A stretch of DNA of 64,000 nucleotides, taken from assembly GCA_934047225.1 (NCBI GenBank), contig OW203986.1, forward strand, positions 18,107,221-18,171,220, in the 5' to 3' direction. Both the position numbers and the translations under genes were made by a program. The DNA comes from Ypsolopha sequella (taxonomy: Eukaryota > Arthropoda > Insecta > Lepidoptera > Ypsolophidae). The notes under the pieces were generated by a model that was not told the DNA's origin, ran no database searches, and was given only the letters and a program-made list of their open reading frames with translations. Each line of letters starts with the position of its first letter. The first letter of the stretch is position 1. Shown piece after piece: positions 33,646 to 45,612 of the stretch.

Positions 33646-34684
33646 TATAAGCCGCTAATTGGTTACATAAACGGTGTCATAATTAATTGAGACAGTTACA
33701 GCCCAGAAATGCGTTGTTATAACATATATCCGTTTTTGCTATACTGAAAAATAGCGTAGGTATATGCCAAACCGTTTTTGATGTTATAATAATCTAAAGT
33801 ATGGGCGTAGATTAAATATTTTATGCTAAGTCACAAAGACTGTTGATGGTAACCAGCTGACGCTAATGCAAATGTCCTTTCAAAATGGCTTTTCAAATTT
33901 ATCAAAGTGGTATTTTTTCCCAGTCAGCGGTGGGTCACGGCACTTGATGAATATTTTAACATCGTAAGCGATTCAAGCTCACCGCAAAGAGTAAATATAC
34001 TGGATGTTAATAAAGCAACCTTCGGGTTGAAAACTGCTCATGTGCCCATGGTTCGATATTAAGACAATTGTTGTACTATGAAAATTATGGATACCATTGT
34101 TTTAGGTAGCCCATTTGTAATTGCGAACTAAATGAGCTTGCCTTTAATCAATACCCTTAAAAATCTAACGTATGTGATGGTAATTGGTAACTTTCCATAA
34201 TTTTAAACTACCATGAAATTTCCTTGTTAAAATCGATCGATAAGTCAATCAATTTATTTATTTGTGTGTAAAACCATGGAGCATATGAACATAGGATTTT
34301 TCATTATAAATTAGCTATCAATGCTTTTTGCCAACTAACATACAAATATGAAGTTAACTTTCTATAGTTTACAAATAATACATTGGCAGACAGATACAAC
34401 CACTGAATACAGAATAAAAAAAAATAATTACCTTTGTTATTTGTACACGACATATCATACAATTGTCATTTTTGTATTTTATGGTTTAAACTTTCATTGT
34501 TAATTTTCGCTTCATAACATTAATAAAATTTAAAATAAGGTAAAATTTAAACATCTTGACATCTTATATCATAGCCTACGATATGATATTACATGAAATA
34601 TAATATTTCTATAGCGACATCCATCCCTTTGTATACTCCAAGTATTATTAGAGTGCATCACAAATTAGAAGAGATCAATCAGAA
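33646..34684. other. Spacer, nothing recognised
   Basis: AT-rich, no coding-like frame, no clear repeat. Confidence 0.3.
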
Positions 34685-34860
34685 TTACTTTTCAAGTAAA
34701 CAAATATTTGAAAAAATATCCTGGGCCAGGATTCGAACCTGCGACTTCTTGCTTTCATAACATGTGCACTAGTTGATGGCGCAATCGGTAGCGCACATGT
34801 TATAAAAGCAAGAGGTCACAGCCAGTATAATTTTTTCAAATATTTGTTTACTTGAAATTT
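34685..34860. repeat. Inverted pair of tRNA-like SINE heads
   Basis: The left half holds, in reverse, GCAGGTTCGAATCCTGG (B-box type) and the right half holds GATGGCGCAATCGGTAGCGC (A-box type) followed by a diverged GAGGTCACAGCC. The outer flanks ACAAATATTTGAAAAAAT and ATTTTTTCAAATATTTGT are inverted copies, so the unit is a palindrome of two SINE or tRNA-pseudogene copies head to head. The same head type occurs at 63662-63734 and, truncated, near 47100-47145. Confidence 0.65.
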
Positions 34861-35190
34861 GTTTTTGGTTGATCTTGTCTATTTTGTATTGCACTCTAAT
34901 AATATTTCAAACATATTATATTAAATTATGGGTATAAAACATAACATTAATATTGCATGATTTATTTACAGCCTTTTTACGGGCTTACGAAAACGTGACA
35001 GATACGACGCGTGACAGACATGCGCTCGCCGTTTTGTTGGTTTTGTTGTGAGAACGGAACCCTGGTTCGTCAGCGGCCGAGCATGCTACACTGAGCATTC
35101 CCATGCACAAAGTGTTTCTATACGCTTGCTATACGGTGAATGAAACCTTTTTATTTCTTTTCATTGTAATATTATAATACTTCATCCATC

Positions 35191-35538
35191 CATCCATCAG
35201 GATAGTTCGTCCACTGCTGGACATAAGCCTTTCCAGGACTTTGACACTCCCAGCGGTTATCCTGGAAGAATTACCCATACTCACACACGCTGGGCAGGTG
35301 GTGAGCGCGGTACCTGAACCCTCGCACCAGTGACGCCGCTGCCCGTTACCTGTCTGTTCCATATAAGGCCCGGCTATTAGGGATGGATAAACCGCCAACC
35401 ATCGGTCCCAGGTATGGTGGGCCTCCTGGTTTTTTGCCCGTGAGCTGTCCTCTTACTCTCCCCCGAATAACTTCGAGGGGGTCTCCAAGTAAGATGGTGG
35501 TACCTCCACAGTCGAGCCCGGCATCAGCTCTACCACCT
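35191..35538 (+). repeat. Interspersed repeat family A, copy 2
   Basis: Runs from CATCCATCAGGATAGTTCGT and CCACTGCTGGACATAAGC through CCGGCTATTAGGGATGGA to GCATCAGCTCTACCACC. It is the most contiguous of the three copies and defines the family at about 350 bp. Confidence 0.8.
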
Positions 35539-36499
35539 GTATAATACTTATAAAATATATTTTATTAAAATATAGGTATAATGAAACATGCTCAGTTTCA
35601 TTTATCTGGATTTTATAAAATACGTCGATTTAGTCACTTTCTCACTGACTCACTCACTAATTGGTCATCAAAACCTCTAGGGTATTTCCTGAAGTCGTAA
35701 GCTGAAATTTGGTGTGCAGGCTAAGGATAGCACACAAAGAACAAAAAAATCAAGAAACATCTAACTCCCCCCAACCACTCATAAATTATGGTCCGGTTCT
35801 GTATTATGTATAACAATTTTAATTCCAAACTTCCAAAAGTTCTAAAAAGCTGAAATTTGGTATGAAGGCTATCAGCACGAAATTTTCTTTTTTAAAATTT
35901 GTAAAAATAATTTAGTTAGAAGAGTTAGGCCTTGTAGTGGCTCGGGTCTACATGAGATCTGATGATTTAACAGTGAAAGTTGCTACTTTACATAAAATGT
36001 AAATTCACTTGGGATTCACTTTTCCAAATAAGGGCAGCTGAACAATACTTGTGATCGCTACCTATAGACTATCCGTAAGGTAAAGTTGTGTCATTGAGTA
36101 ACAAGATATTGCAAAAACGTAGTGGTGCAGAAAAAAACCTAGGTATGTATATACAAATAAATAAGGTTGACTGTGCGCAACCAGGAGCGTTTCGTACAGT
36201 CAGCAAAACATCGCAATATTTTAATTTAAAAAATAACGTCAACAAGTAACAAGTACGGGGGCCCAAGGGCTCTACTACATTCGATAGATCTTATTTGAAG
36301 GTTTGAGCGTGCTATGTTGGTATTATCATGATTCAGCCTAATTTTATCGATGATTAGTTTCTTTGCAAAAATTATTTGGACAAAATTAATCGATCTTCGA
36401 TTAAATTGATATCCCTAGTATAATTTCGAGCAGTGGAACCTGGAAATTTTCGACCTTAGCCGAGTTTAGTGCTCGTATATTTTGTTCGAGCCTGACGAC
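35539..36499. other. Repeat-derived spacer
   Basis: 35640-35900 (TGACTCACTCACTAATTGG, AGCTGAAATTTGGTATG) resembles dispersed lepidopteran repeats and recurs loosely near 59700. 35925-35970 matches part of the palindrome at 58325-58570 (GAGTTAGGCCTTGTAG, ACATGAGATCTGAT). No gene. Confidence 0.4.
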
Positions 36500-37147
36500 A
36501 TACATATTTTATGGGACATACATAATATTGGGGTTTTTTAAAGATTTCTCGAAACCAGTGCCAGTAAATATAGTAAAAGTATATGTTTTTATAATTAAAT
36601 TTTTAATAGCTACAATTTGATACCCATATTGTATTTTTGTAAAATATTTAATTTTTTTATTATACTTCTTTTTTTATGTTTCTCATTTGTGCTCAAGTTT
36701 TTTTAAATACTTAAGTTTTCCTGTAATTTGCCAGCTATGATCTATAATTGACATTTTTTTCATATTTTTCGGTCAACTAGTTTCAGAGATAAGAGGGGGG
36801 GACACATACATGTATTTTTTTTTTATATTTCTCGAAACCAGTGCCAGTAAATATAGTAAAAGCATATATTTTTACAATCAACTTTTTATATCTACAATTG
36901 GATAATCCCTTATTGTATTTTTAGGCTAATATTTTTTTATTTTTCTCATTTTTGTTTTGGAAATATTTTGAACAATTTAAAATTTTTCATTTTTTTACAC
37001 CGTTTTATGTGGGCAAATTAATGCTATTTTTATGCCAAATTCCATGTATGTTATGGGGGTGTGACATACGGACGGACGGACGGACGGACGGACAACGGAG
37101 TCTCACCATAAGGTTCCTTACCTTTTAGGTACTACGGAACCCTAAAA
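36500..37147 (+). repeat. Interspersed repeat family B with an internal 286-bp duplication
   Basis: TCTCGAAACCAGTGCCAGTA occurs at about 36546 and again about 286 bp later, with similar sequence following each. It ends with a (GACG)n run at 37071-37092 and GTACTACGGAACCCTAAAAA, the typical end of family B. Confidence 0.7.
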
Positions 37148-37434
37148 ACCGACCCGGTTCTACTAATAAAATATTTTTTAGGAATTACGTATTTCTTGTC
37201 GAATGACGACCGTAGACCGATAAAAGATTTACAGCTTCACCGTAAAGTGATACCTCATTAACTATGTTATGATCTATATAAATGATCCCGATGAACAAAA
37301 CATGGTTATTTTTATAACATAATTTTTATGAGACTATAAAATCATGCTGATGTGTAAGTATTACATATTACGGTCTTGTTATTGGGCATCTAGTACATTG
37401 CTCGTAATGGCTTTTTATTAGTATTCGCGGTATT

Positions 37435-37633
37435 CATAATCTTGATAAAAACACTTGTGCTGTTTCACAATATCACTCTTTTACATCATCTGCAATGTAA
37501 ACAACAACTACACATTTCTTTATTGTTTATTTATTATATTTAACAGCTCCTTGATAATGCCGTAAGGCGAAACCGGTTAGATTAATAACAGACTGATATT
37601 GTGAAACAGCACAAGTGTTTTATCAAGATTATG
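37435..37633. mobile_element. ~200-bp MITE with ~40-bp inverted ends
   Basis: The left end CATAATCTTGATAAAAACAC with TTGTGCTGTTTCACAATATC is mirrored at the right end (GATATTGTGAAACAGCACAA, ATCAAGATTATG), with a one-base difference. No coding capacity. Confidence 0.75.
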
Positions 37634-37796
37634 ATGATGTTTCACCAAGTGCCGACAATATATAATAAAGGCTTTTTTTTTTCGAAGCTGTGAAAAACGA
37701 TTTTTACATTTAAAGGCATCTATAGTCTCAAATTGGGGCAAGACCAAAACGGCCTCATTTGCTTAAAATTACTTTTGTACAATAAATCTAATCAGC

Positions 37797-37955
37797 GGGT
37801 CTACCGCGTAATTCTGATTTTCATCAACATCAACTTGAGATTGAAATTTGACGTGCGTGCGACGACGCCCGCCAAACATGCCATCTCTTTTGCACGCACG
37901 TCAAATTTCAATCTCAAGTTGATGTTGATGAAAATCAGAATTACGCGGTAGACCC
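37797..37955. repeat. 159-bp hairpin with perfect 64-bp arms
   Basis: Arm 37797-37860 is the exact reverse complement of 37892-37955 by eye, with a 31-bp loop. Arms start GGGTCTACCGCGTAATTCTG. The short open frames on both strands through it are by-products of the symmetry. It could be a very young MITE or the source of a hairpin RNA. Confidence 0.9.
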
Positions 37956-38421
37956 CCAGCAACGGCAGACTTGATTCTGGGAGGAGCCATTCTGACAACA
38001 TTTATCCTAAAAGTAAAAAAAAGCAAGTTATACGGGATGAAAAAATAACTTTTGTCAATTTAAAAGAAAATCTCATTTTGGGCTAGGTTTTTAACAAATA
38101 CAGCTATCCCCTTAAAAGCTCGACCTAACGAAAAAGAGGGCTCGTGTCACAAAGAGACGCGTGGCTTTGCCCTTATAGGCGGCTCTGGGTAATCCGGCTA
38201 AAGCCTGCAATTAAAACGCTTATCCGCCCTTTATTTCATTCTATGGCAGAACTGTCCAAAATTCACTTTTTTAAGCTTGAATGACGAAACAGAGCTTCTG
38301 TTCATTGATACATAAGATTCATAAGTCATAACAGGACCAGCTTCGGAATAAAGTTTACGGGTTTTGGGCAAACTTTCCTGGTCGAAGTTTTAAATATGCA
38401 AGTGATCCATTTTAAGTAATA
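37956..38421. other. Spacer, nothing recognised
   Basis: No coding-like frame or repeat border was identified. Confidence 0.3.
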
Positions 38422-38691
38422 TCTATACTAATAATGAAGTAGTAAAAAAGTCGTCTCCGTACATTTAATATTTTTTAAATGAAATGGGTTATTAGTGAGT
38501 ACTGTGGCCAAAACCACAATTTTTTGAAGTTTTCTCTGTCTGTCTGAGGTATGTATGTTCCGTTTTAACCTGAGAACCACTCAACGGATTTGGATGCGGT
38601 TTTGTTTATTATCATTGTAGTGACCCTAGAAAATTGTCGATAATTAAAAGACACTTACTTGCACGCCAGCGAAGCCGGGGGCAGAAACTAG
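38422..38691 (+). mobile_element. Helitron-like non-autonomous element
   Basis: Begins TCTATACTAATAATGAAG and ends GCCGGGGGCAGAAACTAG, preceded by A and followed by T: the 5' TC, 3' CTAG and A/T insertion site expected for Helitrons. The interior (CCACTCAACGGATTTGGATG, GCCAGCGAAGCCGGGG) is a motif set common in lepidopteran repeats. The 3' hairpin is weak. Confidence 0.6.
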
Positions 38692-39660
38692 TGTTTTAAT
38701 ATGAATGTTAGATGTTAGACAGGGAAATAGAGATTAAAATGATTAAAACTATACTCTATTCCAATAGAGGACTTCATGTTTTATTAACTAAAACTCAAAA
38801 TGGGCTCTTCCAAGGTACATCAATTTTACCATTAAACTCCATAATATAATTCCGTAATTCGTTACACCAAAAAAAACCCATTACTTAAGAGTATCTGCTA
38901 ATCAAAACAACATTGGCACTCATGAGGACTGCCGACATGCCAACATGTCGGTGACGCGAACTCTTAAGAGTCTCCTTTACGTCTGGATTTTTCTTAGGAT
39001 TCATACAAAAGGTAAAAACTGAATGTGAAGTCAACAGCTTATTTTAATCATACTTTTTTCATAAGTATTATCTAGCGTCGTCTGACTACATTTTTATACA
39101 GCCAAAAAAGCAAAATTTGATGAAACATCATCATAATAGCTGCCAGGATATCGTGAATATTGCCTCGTTTTTACGCAAAGTTTAGCAAGTTGTATAATTT
39201 TTACCTATACTGAAAATAAAAAAAAAGAAATACTGACGTCGTTCATGTAAAGAATACTAAGTTTATACACTTTTCTATAAATAAATAGTAACCGTTTCAT
39301 GGAAAAACAGTTTCGGTGCTTTTTGTTAATCTTGCCATCTTGCACCTCTTGATAAGAGGTGGGTCGGAGTGCGGCGCGGGGGGAAGAGAAACATATATAA
39401 AAATGTGTGCAAAGTTTCATTAAAATCAAAGCCACCAAGACGCCACAAACACCCAAAGCATTATATGGCAGCTGAGCGGAATGGCCCACGTAAAGATTTT
39501 TCACTTCAAAAAACATGAATATTAAATTGTGCTAATCTGTAAGGATCTTATCCAAGGTATAGTTTTATCGAGGTTTTATCCAACTGGATAAGTTCAGTGA
39601 TACTTCTTCATTTATTTTCCTTGAAAAGTTTTAGGTAGCCGCCGTATAAAGAAAACAAAC
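38692..39660. other. Spacer, nothing recognised
   Basis: A 103-codon minus-strand frame at 39205-39516 (GVLVALILMKLCTHFYI) has no recognised family and mixed composition. No RNA gene or clear repeat border. Confidence 0.3.
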
Positions 39661-40398
39661 AAAAAACCGGCCAAGTGCGAGTCGTACTCGAGTACAATTC
39701 CGCACCACCACACAATTCCCATAGCTTAATTTTTAAAAGATTGTTTTTTAATTTTTTTCAGAGAATATACGCCATTTTAGGACATAGTTTTCATTATTTT
39801 GGTATATAAATTAACCATTATTTTTATGATTTTTTAAAGAATTGTCCTATGACCTTGTCACTTGAGAATTTTAGACATTATACTGATTGTGATGTGTGAT
39901 TGCTTATAAAAAATGTGGTCTGTCTCTGTCTGTCTACTCATCTGGCATCTAGCTGTCAAATTAGCCTGAAGGAAATTATTTTAAATTTATCTTCATAGCA
40001 AAGGACACATTTCTAAACGGCCATTGATGATGATGATGATGATTCATCCGACCGAGTTCGGTCACGGCGACTGTTGCGGCTATGGAGAGCGTCGTCGGTC
40101 ATGTGCCCTCATGTGACTTATGTAGCCTATCTTGTTTGTGAAAGTGCGGTTGCACAGGCTACATGTAAGTTTTCCATTGTAGTAGTTGTATTGTGTGGCA
40201 GCTGGTGGTCTACATCGGAGTTCAAACAGCCATTACTCAAGTGACGTCACAAGAGGGCAAATGGAAGTTGCAGCCTTTTCGTAATAATATTCATCATCAT
40301 GAGGTTTTTAGACCAAAACTTGGTTTGGAAATGGTTTTTGAATTAACACACCTTAACATAATTAAATCTATGCCAATTAGGGTACAGAATCCTTAAAA
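39661..40398 (+). repeat. Interspersed repeat family B, longest copy, split by a LINE tail
   Basis: Starts AAAAAACCGGCCAAGTGCGA, contains the same internal blocks as 9283-9690, and ends near AGGGTACAGAATCCTTAAA. Interrupted at 40026-40223. Confidence 0.75.
40026..40223 (-). mobile_element. 5'-truncated LINE tail with 11-bp target duplication
   Basis: Matches the 3' (left) end of the LINE fragment at 45613-46075: GATGATGATTCATCCG, GTGCCCTCATGTGACTTATG, AAGTTTTCCATTGTAGTAG. Flanks are AAACGGCCATT (40015-40025) and AAACAGCCATT (40224-40234), an 11-bp duplication with one mismatch. The (GAT)n run is its 3' tail. Confidence 0.8.
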
Positions 40399-41171
40399 CA
40401 TTCTGGTAAATAACAAAAGTATAGATGCCATGGCAAAACCAAGGTGACAAAAAACAAGGCACTTAAATGGTATCGCCTGGCAAACAATTTTGCAAATAAA
40501 AAAATAAGAAAACAATCGTTTTTGCGTTTTGCGTTTGCGTTTTGCGTTTAGGAACGCGATCCGTCGCATTCGCCTTAAGCCTTCCTTACAAATTAAACAA
40601 ACCAGTAACACTTACGCTTAAATTTCATGTAACTTTTTTATTCTTTTCTTGGAGAATCCAACAGCGCCGAGAGACCTCACCTATTTGTCATCTCGAAGTA
40701 GAGTTGAGAAATCGTCCGTGCGTGCTATAATTCGCGCATTTCTAAAGTAAAGGCTCCTTTATATAAGGCTTTACCAGAGGCCAACTGTCTGTTGAATGAG
40801 AAAGCTATTTGTCTACTTGTATTGTCCTAAAGGTTCGACTTTCAACAACGTAGGCTGTATGTAGCAAGCACTACACGGCGCGTCGCACTTTAGTTCTCAG
40901 AACGCGTCCTAAGAATCGAGTCTAAAGGCTTTCATCGTGATGGATGCTTACGTTATTTTTACTTTTTATGGTTCTGTTCTCAAAAGTTGCCAAACAGGAC
41001 CTTATACGGAAGCTTTTGCTATTTGCTCGTCTGCTTCAACCATAATAGGCGATAGCCGAATCACGGCAATTAGTAAAAAATTCAAGTGTGGTCCCCATAC
41101 AAAATACCTCGGTTTTCTTTTTCTATATTTTTCTATGCAGTTTTTCAGCGTTTTTTGTTCCATATATTATA
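40399..41171. other. Spacer with simple repeats
   Basis: A GCGTTT-type simple repeat lies at about 40518-40552. A 101-codon plus frame at 40937-41242 has no recognised motif and runs into family A. No gene supported. Confidence 0.3.
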
Positions 41172-41777
41172 TATCCATCCGGCAGCCTAGTTCGTCCAAT
41201 GCTGGACATAAGCTGTGTGACTGCTTATTTGATACCAGCTAGATTTGCACTCCCGCCGGTCATCCTCAAAGAATTGCCCATACTCACACACTTGGCAGGT
41301 GGGTTGGTGAGCGCGGTGCTGGAACCCTCGCACAAGTGACGCCACTGCCCGTCACCAGTCTGTTTCATATAATGCCCGGCTATTAGGGATTTATTTATTT
41401 ATTTTTTATTTAGAACCTTAGCCTACTACCAGTGACTTTTACCGACTCGTAAGCTAAGTTATTAACACATTAACAAATTTTAACAAAGGTTTTAACACAA
41501 TTTTAACACTTATGAAACTAAATGTTTAAAAAAATTCTAACAAGAAGAATAAATTTTGATAAACTAATATTAAAAATGTCAATTTCTGGGTATTTATTCA
41601 GGAGCAGATTTAGCAGGATGGATGGATATACCGGCATCCATCGGTCCCAGGCATGGTGGGCCTCTTGGTTTTTTGCCTGTGAGCTGTCCTCTTACTCTCC
41701 CCCGAATTACTTCGAGGGGGTCTCCAAGTAAGATGGTGGTACTTCCACAGTCGAGCCCGGCATCAGCTCTACCACCT
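41172..41777 (+). repeat. Interspersed repeat family A, copy 3, with a nested insertion
   Basis: The left part (to 41390) and right part (from ~41616) join to the family A consensus. The interruption 41391-41615 starts TTATTTATTTATTTTTTATT, probably the reversed (TAAA)-type tail of a LINE or SINE, and is flanked by GGAT repeats. It has no coding capacity. Confidence 0.7.
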
Positions 41778-41964
41778 TACACTATATACATTATTGTTAT
41801 TTATCATAGTGTTTTTAGGTTTCCATACGTCAAAGTTACTAAACGTCAAAATCCAACGGGGTTCCCCATATTTACATGTATATGGTGTGGTGGTATATAC
41901 CCTTTATGGGCGAGATTTTTTAGTAAATACATTCTCGTGATGACATTTGGCTCTTTTATAGGAA

Positions 41965-42198
41965 TTATACTTTATAAATAAACTTGTGAGCTGACTTCAT
42001 CTTCAAACGTTTTTGGACTGCACAGGTCAACCATAAGTTCATAAATGTGCGTTCACCCACGACGGATATAAGTGTCGGAACTTTCATGACTTCTTCAATT
42101 TTGTTGACTTTTACGTACATTTCTAGTCTATCTATATATGATTGCCAGTTACCATTATCCACATCGAATTCCTCGATTTTTCCAATGTAAGAGGGCAT
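41965..42198 (-). pseudogene. Gypsy-type gag N-terminal fragment
   Basis: 77 codons starting MPSYIGKIEEFDVDNGNWQS, then YIDRLEMYVKVN and LISVVGERTFMNLW. This is the usual start of Ty3/Gypsy Gag in insects. The remainder of the element is absent and the last ~20 residues are unlike Gag. Confidence 0.7.
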
Positions 42199-44045
42199 TT
42201 TTCCTTGGTTTCCTCGTCGCCAGTTAGTAAATATCTAAATATGTAAATAAATAACACCCGGTTGACATAATATTTTTTATAGCACACTGTGCGTAAAATG
42301 ACCGCTTTACGCACGCTGCGCGTGCGTAAAGTCGGCATTTTCCGCACTTGTGCTATAAAAAATTATATGAAACTCGTGCGAGAAACTTTTTCTCGACTCG
42401 TGTGATTGCAGCACTCGCCTTCGGCTCGTGCCGCAAACTCACACTCGTCAGAAAACGTTTCATCGCTCTCGTATCGTAATGTACTAATTGAAGACCGACA
42501 TCATTGTCACTCAGCAATAGAGACCAACCATAAATATAGACTAATACCTATAACGTCCAATAATATGACAAAGGTAGAAAGTTATAAAAGTCCCCGTAGA
42601 AATTATAATTTATTTTAACTAGTTTACTCATTTCTTCTCATAAGACAAATAATGCATTTTAAAAGTAACAAGTGTAAAGTTGAGTGAATCGTTCTGCGAG
42701 CAAGTGCGTTGTGAAGTTAGTGATTGATGGGCCAACCACGTCTGATGAGCAACTGTAATTAAGGGGCTGCACAACGCTAAAATTCAGTCCTGCTCTAACG
42801 CTTTTGTTTTTTTACTGTCTATCCTGCTCTAATCAGATGTAGCGCACGCAAAACTTCAAATCGCGGCTACATTAGGACATTAACTATAACTTCTTCATGT
42901 AATAAAGATGTTTTTTTTCTAGTACGTATCTGCATGTGTTAGTTTCGTTTCAATATGTTTTGAAATATGGAAACTGAATCGCTTTTTTCGTGAAATTCAT
43001 GCTTTTTTAAAAGTATTATAATTAAAAGAAGATTGAAAGTATATTTATTTATAAAATGGAATTAATACGAGTAATTGTCTTAAGTTAAAAAACACGCCAT
43101 ATTTTTTTCAAATTTTTTCCATCTGCATTGACGGAACTAAATCCAATACAAAACTGATGTTTAGCATTGTGGAGCCCCTTAATACGTACTCGTATACTGA
43201 ACATTTCCGCTCATAAATCTTATGATATAAAATGAAGAAAAATCTGCTAAATACGAATATATCTCCGGGAAAAAACCCAATACTAGAAGGATAAAATATT
43301 TTCAAGTTTATATGGCCGTTCTTTGTTGGTCACTTATTTATGCTTACCAGCTAACTCCAGATTGAGACGGAGAGCTCATAAATCGCTTCCCGGTTCCTTT
43401 ATTTTTCTCAGTTTTATCCCATTTTTTTTTCAGTTTCATCCAGTCTTTTGTGTATAATTTACAAAATTCAAGTTTAGCTGAGATTAAATCTAAAGTCACT
43501 CAAGTGCTTTTTCTTGGCTATCATATTTCAACCTTTTGTTTATCCTACCATTAATCACTAAAGTTTGAGGAACATCGTAGTTAGGAGGCTTTGAAAGTAA
43601 ACAACTTAACTTGTTAAGTCGAGAATTCATCTGCGTATCATCGGTTCGTTGTCGTGAAGTTTCGTCTAAGTCAATATTTCTTTGGGGTCCAGATTACAAA
43701 GCAAACTACCAAGTTACAATTTAATATACTAGCTGCTAACTTGTCTATTGCTATTGCTTGATAACAACAAATACACGATTAAAGTATCGAGAATTAGTTA
43801 ATCGATTAATCCAAATTCTTTAAAGAAAATTGGAATGTTTGACGTTTAATTAAGTATACTTTGAATCGAAAGTAATTAAATTTTAATAACTTTTTAAGAG
43901 AGGGTAAAATTACAAATCATTTCCTGGGAGATTGAAACAAAAGTTCCTTAAAGATAAAAATCAGTTTTATTTCGAAGGTTACGGCCTAGTTTAATGGTTT
44001 TGTAGTTAGAATTGTAACCACATCAGAAATATTCAAGATAGCAGT
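42199..44045. other. Spacer with a GC-skewed repeat patch
   Basis: 42280-42480 (TTTACGCACGCTGCGCGTGC, AGCACTCGCCTTCGGCTCG) resembles an insect repeat rich in TCG/CGA. The rest is AT-rich with no coding-like frame. Confidence 0.35.
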
Positions 44046-45180
44046 TTGGTTCATAATTGTTACCTTAAGTATGTTTATAAACATAGCAACCGGTTTCCGA
44101 GTGAAGAAGGCACCGCTCAAGGTTCAATTTTTGGGCGTACCGAGTACCTGTTGTACGTAAATAACATGTGTGACATATTTTCCGAAGGGTCCGTTTACCA
44201 GTTTGTAGATGACACATGTTTGATAGTATCACATACAAATGTTGAAGAAGCTCAACTAAGTATGCAACGTAACTTTGACCTCCTATGTAAATGGGCTCAC
44301 GATGTCGGACTCGTCATTAATTCACAAAAAACTAAACTTTTACACATTCACTCCCCATACTTAAAAATCTCAAAACCTACTAAAAAACTCCGTACATCGT
44401 TGCCCATGACCATCAATGTTTACATAAAAATCACAATACATGTAACTGTGAGCATCTAGAACTTATCAAACAACATAAGTACCTAGGATTAATTACAGAT
44501 AACAATCTAAACTGGGGTCCACATATTGAATACCTCTGTAACAAGCTGCGAGGCATTTTATCAACATTGTGTATAATTAAATACAAATTATCTTATAATA
44601 TCTATCACTTGCTGACTCAATTATAAGCTACGGTATTAGTAGTTATGATCGTACTTATAAAAGCTATATCGACAACATCTATAGACTACAACTTAGATTA
44701 TTAAAAGTCATTGTGCCTAACAATATTTAAAACAAATACAATGGCGACGAAGAAGGCTTATTTGACTACTGTAAAATTATTAATATCTATAGTAAAATAA
44801 AAATGGCTATTATTTGTGAAGAATATGATAATGAAGATAAACTTATTAAGAAAACTAGGCCTAAGAACTTACGAAACCTAACTTACCTACCTACTTATAA
44901 ACTACCTAACTATAATAATATATATGGTATGAGAACATGGGAGTACATGCTTCCTTTAATACTAAATAAAATACCTACCCATACATTAGATAGACTAAAA
45001 AAACTTAAATAATAATAAAAAGCGAAGAAGTGCCATAAAGCTTTATTTTCTTCAACATCAGCAGCCTGTGGCTGCGTGATGTTATATAACATAATACAAG
45101 TTAGAATTAGTTTAGTTAGTTTAGCATAAAGTTTGCGATCTCGCCATACCGCGCATAAAATAAACCATGTGGTTTTAGTC
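44046..45180 (+). pseudogene. LINE reverse transcriptase fragment and 3' UTR
   Basis: Decayed 3' half of a CR1/Jockey-type ORF2. Visible: GTAQGSIFG (degenerate GxPQGSxLG), YVNNMCD, the catalytic block YQFVDDTCL, FDLLCKWAHDVGLVINSQKT, then after frameshifts KYLGLITDNNLNWGPHIEYL, SSYDRTYKSYIDNIYRLQLR and finally PNYNNIYGMRTWEYMLPL to the stop at 45012. Stops and shifts at ~44459, ~44622 and ~44730 make it inactive. It is not the same copy as the element at the left edge. Confidence 0.85.
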
Positions 45181-45612
45181 GGATGGCTTTAAATTCTTAA
45201 AAATGTTAGTAAATTTAACTATGAAAAAAGAAACTATTAAAAAAAACTCTTTGCTATTAGATAAAAACCTGGAAAAAACCTGCAAAAGTAGTAAGTAGTA
45301 TTATGAGTAAAAAGTTCTAACGTTAATTTCAAACGTTTTACTTAAATTGGGAAAATATAGCACTATCTGTGATAAATCTGACGATGTATATGTTTTTCTC
45401 TTTCTTTTACACTCCCAGGCCTGTTTGCCACTCAAAAGTGAAAACTACATCCAAATCCATTCATTATAAAATAAATGGTGACCATACAGACAAACAGACA
45501 GTCAGATAAAAATGATTGATATGAGTTTAATTTTTTTTTACATGTGAAATTTTTTACCTTGTACAGAAAAACCCCTTCTTACGATTTTATTGTATTTAAG
45601 TACGTAATAGGT

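Noticed and set aside
34720..34805. A functional tRNA gene
   Set aside because: Neither half folds into a full cloverleaf; they are inverted SINE-type heads.
37797..37955. MicroRNA precursor
   Set aside because: The perfectly paired 64-bp arms are longer and more complementary than a typical animal pre-miRNA; hpRNA or MITE is more plausible.
37733..38001. Open frames on both strands around 37.8 kb
   Set aside because: They share the same peptide because of the perfect 64-bp inverted repeat.
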